DNA of 64,000 nucleotides from Psoroptes ovis (lineage: Eukaryota; Arthropoda; Arachnida; Sarcoptiformes; Psoroptidae), in contig PQWQ01000002.1 in the NCBI GenBank assembly GCA_002943765.1, forward strand, positions 4,402,001-4,466,000. Reading direction: 5' to 3'. Below are positions 42,731-53,630 of this stretch, piece by piece. Under the pieces are notes generated by a model. It was given only the letters and a program-made list of their open reading frames with translations. It did no database searches and was not told the DNA's origin. A program made the translations under genes and the position numbers. Position 1 is the stretch's first letter. Every line of letters begins with the position of its first letter.

Positions 42731-43255
42731 GGAAAAAATGAATTATGAAAGTGGCCTAAAACAATGTCATTTGGAAATGATTGCACTTTACGATTCTTAG
42801 CAGCTACCAATTGCTTTGCACTTCAATTACAAGTTCCAAATTTTGATATTGTAATTCATGACTGGTTTATCAAACAATCTACCGATGATTAGAACACGTG
42901 AAGATATAAATTCTAGATTGGATTCCAAAACCAAGAAAAATCGGATAGCGGATAGCATTGTGAAAGTCAGAAAGTTTATCTCAATCCGGTTCGAATATTT
43001 TATCAACAAGTGGATAATGACGGCAAATTTGGGGACACAAAAGATTCATGTCAAGATGATCAATGTGGCTCTTGCCTTTATGAAATAAATAATATCGATG
43101 ATAACACGCAATTACAACTGTTGTAAGAAATGAAACAAAAATATCATGCATGCGACTTTTAATCACTTTACTACATTGATCCTAATTATGGTCCAGACAC
43201 CAAACAATTCGAGCAATACCAAATGGTTATCAATAAGACATGGTGCAACATCAAG
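42731..43255. other. loop of the fold-back, 525 bp, unidentified
   Basis: Less AT-rich than its surroundings, with protein-like stretches broken by stops (one plus-strand frame of 76 codons at 42858-43088, others interrupted). It reads like a decayed coding fragment, but I recognise no family. Cargo or an older insertion are both possible. Confidence 0.4.
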
Positions 43256-43463
43256 ACAAAAATTGGAATCGTTTTCATAATGGCTATTGTGGCTGGCTGC
43301 AGAATTTTATGGGCAAAATTAATTTGAAACATTGTACCATTTTCTGCCAAAATGGGATTGATTGATTTTTATCTCATCATCAATCGCATTTTGGCGGAAA
43401 ATGAACCTCAATGAGGTTCAACAATGAATCAAATAAATCTTGATTCGCGTTTTTGCGATCTTG
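43256..43463 (-). repeat. right arm of internal fold-back
   Basis: Includes the last codons of the transposase and its downstream flank; inverted match to 42593-42730 with an 80-bp extra segment and scattered mismatches. Confidence 0.85.
43338..43403. other. strong hairpin across the transposase stop codon
   Basis: CATTTTCTGCCAAAATG at 43338 pairs with CATTTTGGCGGAAAATG ending at 43403, and pairing extends inward through GATTGATT/AATC around a short loop. The right half encodes the last residues (HFPPKCD, stop) of the transposase; the left half, read on the plus strand, encodes the near copy HFLPKWD and a stop. It thus looks like a small inverted duplication of the gene end. Confidence 0.75.
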
Positions 43464-44343
43464 TCGCCATATGAATTCGGTGAAATATGATTCCATCATA
43501 TTTCTTGACGTGCCTCGTTGCCTCTTGTTTCTCCACTTGGCACTGCCCCACATTCTTTCGATTGTTTGGGTATGAACACCTGTCTCAGGGTCAATGAAGT
43601 TGTACCTGTGATTGACGGTCGCATGTTGATATCCTTCTGCTTCAATTCTAGAGGTTTGGTAACCCCTCCAACAGTCGGAATAAATCGTGGTACCGGGCTC
43701 GATATGCCTTATTATTTCATTAAGTAGGGTCAAGCCACTTCGATCCTCAACCTTGGTGAGAAAACATTCTTTTGTCTCTCGACAAATCCCACCAAAAATC
43801 CATTGCTGAGGCAATACACGTCCGGTATGTGATTGTCTCTTTGAAAATAGACTTTCATCTATTTCCACAATACGACCGGGCCCTCCGATTTTCTTATTAG
43901 GCCGGCTCTCCATATCTAACCTACACAATTCACGCATATAATAGTTCCAATCTACGGTTGTTTGCTTCGACATACCAAGATTTTCTTTACAAAATTTGAT
44001 TGATGTCGATTCTTGACACCAAGACTTGATAAATCGAAGCGCAACCACAAAAGGTAGTCTAGTTGCCTCGAACCAATTGTCTTTGCGCAACCCAATTTTC
44101 CCTTGACACGCTTTAAGTGTGCACTTCCAATAAATTTTTTTCCCAAAATAAAGTTTCATGAAATGTCCGTTCGAACATTTCCTGGTCTTTGGTAATATAC
44201 CTTTTTGCTGAAAAAAAGCAACAGCTTCTTTTTCTGTTGCTGGTATATCCCAAAGACCAGATCTTCTACTTGGACTACTAAAATAAAAAATTTTAATTAG
44301 CAAAATATAATATTCATCAAATGAATACATACCGGTTATTCAT
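43380..44343 (-). CDS. Merlin/IS1595-like (ISXO2-type) DDE transposase, two exons
   Basis: Predicted 302 residues from complement of 43380..44277 and 44333..44343. The 11-nt first exon (ATG AAT AAC CG) has donor CG|GTATGT and acceptor TTATTTTAG around a 55-bp intron. An unspliced read-through from 44330 would replace the N-terminus with an AT-rich leader, so splicing is the better model. A zinc-ribbon-like region carries C38, C56 and C61. The catalytic core has VEIDES (D144), IYSDCWRGY (D205) and HTQTIERMW (E244), the pattern of IS1595/ISXO2 transposases, to which animal Merlin elements belong. It cuts and joins the element ends. Length is near the family norm, with no stop or frameshift. It lies between matching 29-bp ends, so it is probably the enzyme of this element. 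Tandem arrays sit just upstream. Confidence 0.88.
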
Positions 44344-44387
44344 TATAAATTATGTATTAGATTATGATTACAACAATTATATACTAT

Positions 44388-44510
44388 ATTAATTTAAATT
44401 ATTATATACAATATTAATTTCAATTATTTTATGCACTATTAATTTAAACTATTATGTACAATATTAATTTAAATTATTTTATATAATATTAATTTAAATT
44501 ATTTTATATT
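44388..44510. repeat. 25-bp tandem repeat, about five units
   Basis: TTAATTT recurs at 44389, 44414, 44439, 44464 and 44489, exactly 25 bp apart, in units like TATTAATTTAAATTATTATA. It starts about 45 bp upstream of the transposase start codon. Confidence 0.85.
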
Positions 44511-44516
44511 TCACAA

Positions 44517-44738
44517 TGTAGATTTGGTCCTGAAAAGAACGATTTTGATATATTACAATAATTGATATTATTCAAATATCTTCGATTTAATGTAGATTTC
44601 GTCCTGAAAAGAACGATTTTGATATATTACAATAATTGATATTATTCAAATATCTTCGATTTAATGTAGATTTCGTCCTGAAAAGAACGATTTTGATATA
44701 TTGCAATAATTGATATTATTCAAATAACTTCGGTTTAA
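44517..44738. repeat. 74-bp tandem repeat, three units
   Basis: TGTAGATTT(C/G)GTCCTG begins at 44517, 44591 and 44665. Units are nearly identical; the third decays at its end. Lies 5' of the transposase gene and could bind transposase or act in its promoter; function is inference. Confidence 0.93.
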
Positions 44739-46489
44739 TTCGCAATGAATTATTAAATTCGCAATCGTTTGCATTAAATTAAAAATTTTTCGAAGCAAAA
44801 ATGTGAACGAATGAATTTGAACATCGAGAATTCCCGGTTTTTTTGATATTTCACATTTTCTATGATATTTGAAACTTTTCAAATAAAACGTATGCATCAA
44901 ATGCATAGCTATATGGATTGATTTTTTGAATTAATTAGCATGAATATTCGAATCAAATGAATTATTTTACAAAATTATCGATTGATTGATTTACTAATAG
45001 GCAATGTTGTACAGATACAAATCAACTAATTATAGATAATCCTTTTACTTTCATTATTCTACAGTTAATGGATTTGAATTCCAATCAATATCCATTTTTA
45101 AAATCCTGATTTAAACTGATCAATTTCATTTCATTTTCTACCGTGCACCATTTATGTAGGCTCAAGGTGGTTCAATGATTCGAAAATCAAAGAAGTCTAA
45201 TTCCATTATTTTTTTTATAAGAAATCAATCAAATTCCAGTTTTTTATTTGACATGAATATTCAAGTCATAAAAAAAACTGTGTGAATGACAAAATGTGAC
45301 ATATTAAAATAATCAATTCTTATTTTTGAATTTTCGATTGAATTGTCTCATATTAAATATGATTGGACAAGATTCTGCAATTAGAATCTGAGGTTAGACT
45401 ATTTTCCTTTATTTGATTCCAATTTAATTAATCGAGATTAGGCCAAACTTTGATGACAAGGAGAACAAATATATAAAATTTATTCCATTTCAAGATGAGT
45501 CCAATGAATATCGAGAATTAACATTAGTGAATCACTCTAAGCACCGAAATCGAGTTACAGGATCATAATCCAGTACTCTAGCTTCTTTTACATAAAAAAT
45601 CATCAAGCCAAAATTTTTAAGAATTTCATTAATTCATGACGATTAATTTGGCATCGTCATGAATAATTTTTGTATTTGAGGTTAGGTTAGGTTAGTTAGG
45701 TTAGATTTATTATTCATAATCATTGAATTCTTTCATTTTGTTCTCTTATTGATCACACATAGGAAATAATCGTTGAGCTGGATATCAATAGGAGTATAGA
45801 ATAGCATCTTTTGTGATTTTTATGATTGAAAACGAAAAGCCGAAAATATTGATAATATCGTTTAATTTTAGCATTGGTCCATTGTTTATAAGTTGTTTGC
45901 CTTTTTAGCATTATCGTCAACTATTCTTAACTTGTATTTTTTTCTTGACATCAAAGTTGATGCCATACTCAAATCTTGATTTTATATACTAGTGTTTTTT
46001 CAACAGTCATATCAGAGCCGTATTGAAATGATGGCATCAATATCTCGTTTTCATAGACTAATTCATATACTACAATTTTTTAAACATTAATGAATTAATT
46101 CAAAATTATTAAACTAATCTTGAGCTAAATTTCTGATTCAATTCTCAATATTTATTTTCAGCAATCTATTCTTTATCCTAATTCATTCATTAATGCATTC
46201 ATCACTCAAAATGACCATTTTTTTCAATTGCAATCGTCTGATAGTTCGTCCATTGATGTCAGATGAATTTTAAAAAAAGTCAATTCAAATATTTCTTATT
46301 TGTGGAATCGTTCATTTAATGTTCATGGTCATATATTTAATATAAATCGACAATTATAATCATCTATGAGAATATAAAGTCCCTCTAATGTTTAATTTGA
46401 ATGAGAATTATAATTTGCTTTTATATTTTTTCAAAATTTCAGTTTTTTTTAAAACCCGTCACGCCATCTATCGTTTTTTCTCCCTAACT
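44739..46489. other. right interior of Merlin-like element, no gene seen
   Basis: AT-rich with short frames lacking similarity. Holds an ATTCATGACGA/TCGTCATGAAT hairpin near 45634-45665 and a short TTAGG array just after it. Confidence 0.6.
45680..45704 (+). repeat. interstitial TTAGG-type telomeric repeat
   Basis: About five GGTTA units, one shortened to four bases. TTAGG is the arthropod telomere repeat. The array lies inside the Merlin-like element. Confidence 0.75.
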
Positions 46490-46518
46490 AACGGGAGACT
46501 CTTTACTTGACATAAACC
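46490..46518 (-). repeat. right terminal inverted repeat of Merlin-like element
   Basis: 29 bp, exact reverse complement of 41418-41446. Confidence 0.93.
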
Positions 46519-46526
46519 GAAAAATT
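46519..46526. repeat. right 8-bp target-site duplication (GAAAAATT)
   Basis: Matches 41410-41417 exactly. Confidence 0.85.
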
Positions 46527-46863
46527 AATAATTTCGGATATTGAAAAAAATCATAGTAATATAACCATAATGACATCGAATCGATACAAATATGAAAACA
46601 AATATCAATCAATTTATCAATAATTTCATTCATTCATTCACAACATGATGTCCAACATGGTTATTGATTCAAATAATAATATTATTTTATTAATTTTTCT
46701 GAAGAAAGAAATATCAATATTACAACATAGTTTGAATCAATGAAAGAATCAATTTGTATTTGTTTTAATTTAGATTAGATTTTTGTACTTTACGACAGCA
46801 TGAACACTAACTGTTTGCTCAATTTATTTATATCAAAATTGTAAAAAATGAAATTTTTTTCAA
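46527..46863. other. spacer between the two DNA transposons
   Basis: AT-rich, nothing recognised. Confidence 0.6.
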
Positions 46864-48681
46864 CACTAGATTTACAAGCTATTTTAATATACTGATTTCT
46901 ACCATAACCAGTCAAAATGACTGGTTTTAAAAAATGCTCAACGGAGTTTTTCATTTTCACTCTCAAAAATGATAAAATGAGTTCAACAATATTAATGTTT
47001 ATTAATTAATAAATTGGTGGACATTGTCAAAACAGCAAAAGAAGTGATTTTCATAGCGTTCATTGCTTACAATTTCTACATATGTAGATTTTTCTTTTTG
47101 TACAATTCCCGCATACAATTTTCTTGAATTCATTGCATAATATTAGAGGACTTATTATTATTACAATGTCCTATTTGGCACCATTTCCACCCAGAAACAG
47201 TCCCTGCGCTAATTGATAATTGATTGAGTGGTTGTTCCTTAGAATTTTGATATTCAGAAGCAAGTTCTGCTGCCAATTGAAATAAAAAAATCTTTCCGTG
47301 AAATGTTTTCACCAGATGTGTTTTTGTACAAAATCCAGCCCTTAATGCCGGCCAAATCTAAGATGTTATAGAACACCTGAAGGGGCCATCTTCGGGACCC
47401 AGATTTCACCGTATATTTCCGTGCCATTTGATCTGTAATATCTACGCCAAATTTTGTTTTATTGTTGAATAATACAGTTTCGTGAATTTTCTTGGCGGAT
47501 TTATCGATTTTCATGTTTTTGTGCTTGGTACTCAGAATGAGAACTTTCTTATTCCCCTTGCTTTTATAGATGGTTAGTGAACAATCATTAGATTTGTACA
47601 ACAACGTTGAGAAACGTGGCAAACCATCTTTTTTCAACTTGCAAATTTTCGAAAGTTCTATCTTGTTTGCTCGTATCGTTACTAGCAACGAAGTCTTGTG
47701 AGATCATAATTTTAACGCTAGAGGAACGCTTGTTAAGTGTTAATGTTTGTTGCATTTTTCAAATATGTTGAAACTTTTATTCGTTTGAACATTTTTTGCG
47801 GCTAACGATATGATATTACTTCTTGAAAGAGTGCCTCCTAGTGACCACTCGTGTTGACCGATGAGTGGCAAAGTATGTTTTTATATGATTAAAACATGAA
47901 AAACAAATCATTGTTGTTTTATCGTTTATACTGTGATGATATTTTAAAATTTGAAATAAAATATTTTTATTAAAATTATCATACTTCTAAATCAAGGATA
48001 CTTGATGAAAAACATATGGCTGATGATGTTGCCATTGTCATTGATGTTGCTGATGATGTTGGCGGTGTCGATTCCATCGTCCGAGGTCACCAATTAATTT
48101 TGTAGTAGATTCAAATATGAAATTCATTTTTTAAATTACAAATGGTTAATGATTATTTATCAAGAAAATTATTTTTAGTAAACTTTTACAATTCTAAAAA
48201 AGAACTTTTATTTAGTTGGACTATGCAATTTTTTTTCAAATACTCACAAAAGTTTATTACGTGTCTTAGAATATGGGCAAAGAATGACTTATTGAATGAA
48301 TAAGAATAAACTAATCATGTTTGAAAATCCGCTGAACTACGTGTAAAAAAAAAATCTTATATACTGCCATTACGTACATTGGCTACATAACGATAATGTA
48401 ATTATCGTAAGAAATATGGACACTACTTGTACTTTCACAGCCACATCATTAATTTTTCCCTTTTAACATGATTTTGACTGGTTACGGTGTGAATTATTGC
48501 AGCCAAAAATATCTCGCTATTAACATTATGTAAGGTAAAATTAAGTTCATAAAATGTATTCGCTACTTATAGATACAAAAGTCATAACATCATTTTGCAA
48601 GAAAAAATTTTAATGTCATAGCAATTTTGAATTAAAGTAGCACGACCAGTCGAAAAACAAACGGCTCAAGTAAATCTAGTG
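46864..48681 (-). mobile_element. decayed piggyBac transposon, 1.8 kb
   Basis: Ends are inverted CACTAGATTTAC. The right end is followed by TTAA (48682-48685), the piggyBac target; the left flank reads TCAA (46860-46863), one change from TTAA. A subterminal inverted pair is seen at about 46905-46925 (ACCAGTCAAAATGAC) and 48469-48486 (TTTTGACTGGTTACGG). Between them is the 3' part of a piggyBac transposase with frameshifts. The element is a deleted, inactive copy. Confidence 0.85.
47060..47703 (-). pseudogene. piggyBac transposase fragment, C-terminal part, frameshifted
   Basis: Reads TIRANK..., then TKFGVDITDQMARKY and RRWPLQVFYNILDLAGIKGW, the conserved end of the piggyBac DDE domain (VD..DQM..Y and RRWP..FY..LD.A). 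A shift at the A run 47284-47290 moves the rest (QLAAELASEYQNSKE) to another frame. A second shift near 47140 separates KWCQIGHCNNNKSSN from CNEFKKIVCGNC and IYICRNCK, the Cys-rich C-terminal zinc domain, which ends at TGA 47060-47062. The N-terminal half with the first catalytic aspartates is missing and an in-frame stop lies just upstream at 47704-47706. Cannot encode an active enzyme. Confidence 0.88.
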
Positions 48682-51552
48682 TTAATGAAAATTAATTACA
48701 AAAATTATTTTGTTGTTTTTGTTTTTGGTACAAAAAATAAATAAATCATTAAAAACATATTTAAAATATATTTTCATATGCAAAAAAATGTGAAAAAAGG
48801 TAAAATTCGTCATTCAACCATCCTTTTTTTAGTTAATACATAAACGGAAATGATGAAAATTGATATATGAATTAGCACATAAGCAAATTAAATTAATTAA
48901 TTTATCTGTATTAATATTCATTCATTCATTTTTTCCGTAATATTCAAATTTCATAAATTTTTTCAATGATTAAATGATATAAATATGAATTGTGATTTTG
49001 TCAGCAAAGCTAGGCCGGTAATTTAAATTAGAATTTGTAAGCGAAAAAAGAAAACAGATTCATCATTAGCTTAGGAATAATATTTTCAAATCAATTTCCA
49101 TAGAAATATGTGTAGGGAAAAAACCATAAATCAATTGTGAATCAACATGAATTTTTCGTTTGTTTGTTTGTCTGTCTGTGTTCCGTAAATGAGAAAAATA
49201 ATATTCAGAATAAAATAATGGAAACCAGATTGTTATTGCTGTTGACATGTTTATATTCTTTTGCATACACCAAAAATAATAATTAAATATTCTATTAAGG
49301 CAGAAAAAAAACGGCAGGAATAATGATAATGATGATTTACAAAATGTATGCAAAAAAATAATAGAAAATTGATTATCATTATATTCCATATTCCCGTTAT
49401 AAACGACAAGAAAAAATTCATCATTTTATTTACCTAAACACAAATGAAATTTTGATGATGATGATGAAAAATTTTTCAGTGTAAACAACAAATATGAATC
49501 GAATAATAATAATAGAAAATTAATGAGCTGTCATATCATAGAAGAGGAAAATTAAATGAAAATGATATATACAAATATGAAAAAAATCATTTTACATCCA
49601 AAAATGAACGACTAACAATCTAATATTAATAATGCCAAATTATCATAGAAAATTTTCTATTTTCTCACTATATGAAACCAGTTTTCATATTTTCACTGAC
49701 ACTAACAACGCCGTTTAACGTCGAAAAAAGCATGGTGAAAATTAATAATTATTTTTTGATATAATTTGATTCATGTAATGATCTCTCTAGCGAAAAACTA
49801 TCCGAAAATTTCTAGGAACAGAAAAAAAATGATTACAAGTTATGAAATTGTCCAAAACGATTACATCGTCCAATCGTCGCTAATTATCAACGATATTGAT
49901 CATAATGACTTTGAAAATAAATTGGATGATGATGATGAATTTATTTGATTCTAATTTCTAATTCCTTATTTCCAAATTTCTGAATTCTTATTTGAAAAAC
50001 ATGAGTTTTTATGGTTGAATTATCATGGTAAATAAATGTAATGCAATAATGATGATTATTATCATAATAACAATGACATTTAAGAATATTTTTCTATTTC
50101 ATTATTCGTTATTCTTCATGATCAAATATAAAGCAGAAATTAACAATTGGAAAAATTTGTACTAGAATTTTTTCCTTTCTCTGCTATTCTCGAAAAAAAC
50201 ATTCAAGGAAACGAATCATTTCCGAAAAAATATGTCAGAATAAACATACATATATTGGAAATGGAAAATTATACGAATTGGACAATCTATTTTGTAATGA
50301 TGACAATGTTTATAATGAAAATTCTTTTTTTCAACATTTGATATGTAAACAAAACAAAGAAAAAAAAATCAAATATTGAAGCTACTGCTGCCATTGTTGC
50401 CATTCATTGATAATTTTGGTGCATTGTTTTGTGGTAAATTTGTTACAAATAACTGTTAATATAATAATCATAACAATAATAGTTAATGGCTATCATCTAA
50501 TTAGTTTGATATAATAACAGCAATAACAATAGCAATAAGAATAATAGCATTTTATTGAACAAAAATAAGACACTTTTCTTTTTCGCATTAGATGGTTGGA
50601 CATATTTTGTTTTTCTAGGGGTAGTTTGTTTCATTTTCAATTTCTTATCAATTTGTTCATAGTATGTAACAGCATTTGTTCATCATCATCATCATCGTAA
50701 TCATCTTTGAAAATGAAATAACAATTTGACCAAATAACGAACAACAATAATAATCATAATAATAATGTGATAATAAACAATGTGTGTGTATATCATATTA
50801 CGCATAAAATACACACCAAGATTCAATGATGATGATGATGCTGATGTTGACAAGTCTTATCTATTTTTTTCGCTTTCATTTTTGTAAAAATTAACACAAC
50901 AAACACAAACAAAAAATGAAATTATGATTCTTTCATATGTTGTTTTTCCACAAAGAATGAATGTGGTCGATAGCTGAGAAAATAAATAAATAAATAAATA
51001 GGAGCAAACAAAACATATGCCATTCATTCAATTGATATTTGCTTTTGATATTTCTCGTCATCTTTTTTTTCTTTCTTTTTTTTCAAATGTCAATATCATC
51101 ATTTTTATTAGGAAAAAAAAAATGAAAAATCAGATCATATCGAATGATGAAGTTATGGATTCAAAAGAAAAATGAATTCATTTAATCAATTTTTTTTCCT
51201 TTTGATCAAAAATGAAATAATAATTGTATGATATTAAATAATAACATTATTACTATTATCAATGATATTATTGTCATTAGTTTATTAAATGATAATGATA
51301 ATAATAATAACAATAATAATTCAATGACATTCAAAAAGTTATGATTATTATTAGTAGTATTACAGTTAAGATTAAAATCAAATTTGAACCAAAAAATTTT
51401 ATTTACGGTCATTTATTTATTGACAAACACAACCGATATAGACCAAACTATATGTGTGAAGATTATCAAATAAATAATGGAACCAAAAAAAAAAAAAAAA
51501 AATTGTTCACATAAAAACTAACCAAATACATGTATGCAATACACGCACACAC

Positions 51553-51585
<33 letters not shown>

Positions 51586-51586
51586 T
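51553..51586. repeat. (ATG)n microsatellite
   Basis: About eleven perfect trinucleotide units. Confidence 0.9.
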
Positions 51587-53566
51587 GAACACAGAGTAAA
51601 TCAAATAAGTTGATCTTTTATACTGGTGTTGGTTAGTCATTTTGAATATTTATTTATTCAAAAATATGAATATTTGAAAGTTAATTTTTGAATGTGTATT
51701 ATATATCAATCAATGTGTGTGCGCATCATGCTTCATTAAGCGTAAAAAAGTTGAAAATTTTCATAGAGGAGTAAAATAAAAATCGAGAGAATTGAGATTT
51801 GAATTGAAAATTGGGTGAAAAATTGCCAAATCGAACCAATGATCGACATTGAATACACATTGAAAAACTAACGAATGCTGAGCAAAGAAAAAAAAATCTT
51901 TTATTCATCATCATCATCAATGATGAATACACACGGACCATATTCAAACATCGGTCCATTTGACTGACAAGAACCTTGTCATACCAGAAAAAGAGCGAAA
52001 TGTGAAAATTGAAATTCATTGAATCATTGACATTCAAAACACTCATTTTCATATTTCACTTTAAAATCAAATCAAATTCAATTCAATTCACTACAACAAC
52101 ACAGTCGCACATTTTCTCATTAAACATTTGACCAGAAAACAAAACAACCGAACAGAAATTTATTGAAAATAAATGGCTAATACATGCAAATGAATGACAA
52201 TAAATAAATAAAATGAAAAAAATCAATTACGGTTCATTTTGCAATCAATAACTTGAATCAATTCTGATTCAATTTCTTCTTTATTCATTTATTTATTTTT
52301 TGATTTATATGTCGTTATGCACAGTCGAAAAAGGTCGTTTTTTTAATAGAGTATAGATATGATCAAAATGTATAATAATCAAAAATAATAACTATACACA
52401 ACAAAAATAAATGAACTTCACACAAGAGAATAGAAGCGCAAGCACAACGATAATTTTTTCATTTTTTTATCGAAAACTTAATTGGGCCACAAATTAATGT
52501 TCACAGAATAAATGAATTGAATTATTAATAAACATACAGAGTAGACGAACATTGAACGATTCAAATTATTGATTGCATTGTCGTCGTTGTTGTTGTTGCT
52601 GGTGTAGATGTTGTATCGTTGAAAAAATAACGTTGAAAATGATCAAATTGATTAATTAACACTATTAGATGACGATGGTAGTGAATAGTGTGCGCATTGT
52701 TTCATCAAGAATCAAAAATTCTATGAAATTTAATTGTTCACATTTTTTGTTCATTTTTGATTTTTACAATTTCACTAGAATCAAAGCACGTGTATTTTGA
52801 ATCAATCAAATTGGAATTTTCAAAAACATTCATTATTCGATGTACTATTGTTTTTTAGTATTTTTCAGTATTTTTTTTTCAAATGAAATGTCATTAATCG
52901 TATGGGCACAAGCAAAATAAAACTAATTTGAGCACAATTTATTTTTTTCAATTTAATTTAACACAAAAACGATTCATAGGACTCGTGTTTCTTTGATTTT
53001 TTTTTCGACTTTTAATAAACAAATACAGTGTTCATTACATTGCTTTGATGTTCATGATCAAACTTATCAAAATCATTTCATTATTAATCGATCAATCGAT
53101 TGGTAGTTTAATTTATTTTTTCTTTTTTTTTTCACAAGTTTAGTGACTCAAGTTGAATGTGAAGAAGTTGAGCAAAAAAAGATTCAAAATCACAACGGAA
53201 GTATCATACAAAATGCTTTTTCATTATTAGTATTTCTATTTTTTTATTTAATAATATTTCAATTCCGGAAACAATGTTGATGACAACAATATTGGATGAT
53301 GTCAAAATTTTCATTCATCGATTCATTGAAGTTATTCATTGTTATCAATGAACCATTTAATATATGTTTGTTGAATTTTATTTGTGATTAATCTTTATTG
53401 TTTGGCCAATGTTTGGTGATTTTGTAATTTTATTTTATTTTTTAATCATTTAACATCATCATGGAACATTTACAAATTGAAAATTCAGGATTGTGGAGCG
53501 AAAAATTTCATTTAATAAAAAAAAAGAAATGAGTCAATAGATAAAAAATATTGAATTTCGAAATTC

Positions 53567-53630
53567 AACATCAAACAAAATGCTGACGCATGAAATTATA
53601 TAAGGCCATAACGCCATCTTGTTTGATGTT
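53567..53630. repeat. short inverted-repeat pair, MITE-like
   Basis: AACATCAAACAAAATG (53567-53582) and the reverse complement at 53615-53630 match 15 of 16 bases, enclosing 32 bp. No clear target duplication, so a transposon origin is only possible. Confidence 0.4.

Larger units (their letters stand above)
41418..46518 (-). mobile_element. Merlin/IS1595-like DNA transposon, 5.1 kb, complete ends
   Basis: Perfect 29-bp terminal inverted repeats start GGTTTATGTCAAGTAAAGAG at each end, followed by a second, imperfect inverted block about 40-65 bp in (CGATAG...). Direct 8-bp GAAAAATT flanks at 41410-41417 and 46519-46526 form the target duplication; 8-9 bp is known for Merlin. The only recognisable gene is an IS1595-type transposase on the minus strand. 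The element is long for this superfamily and carries extra internal DNA: a fold-back duplication, two tandem arrays and a short TTAGG array. Confidence 0.88.

Noticed and set aside
45165..45190. tRNA B-box-like GGTTCAATGATTC
   Set aside because: No A box at the right distance and no cloverleaf pairing; no tRNA or rRNA gene was found anywhere in the window.
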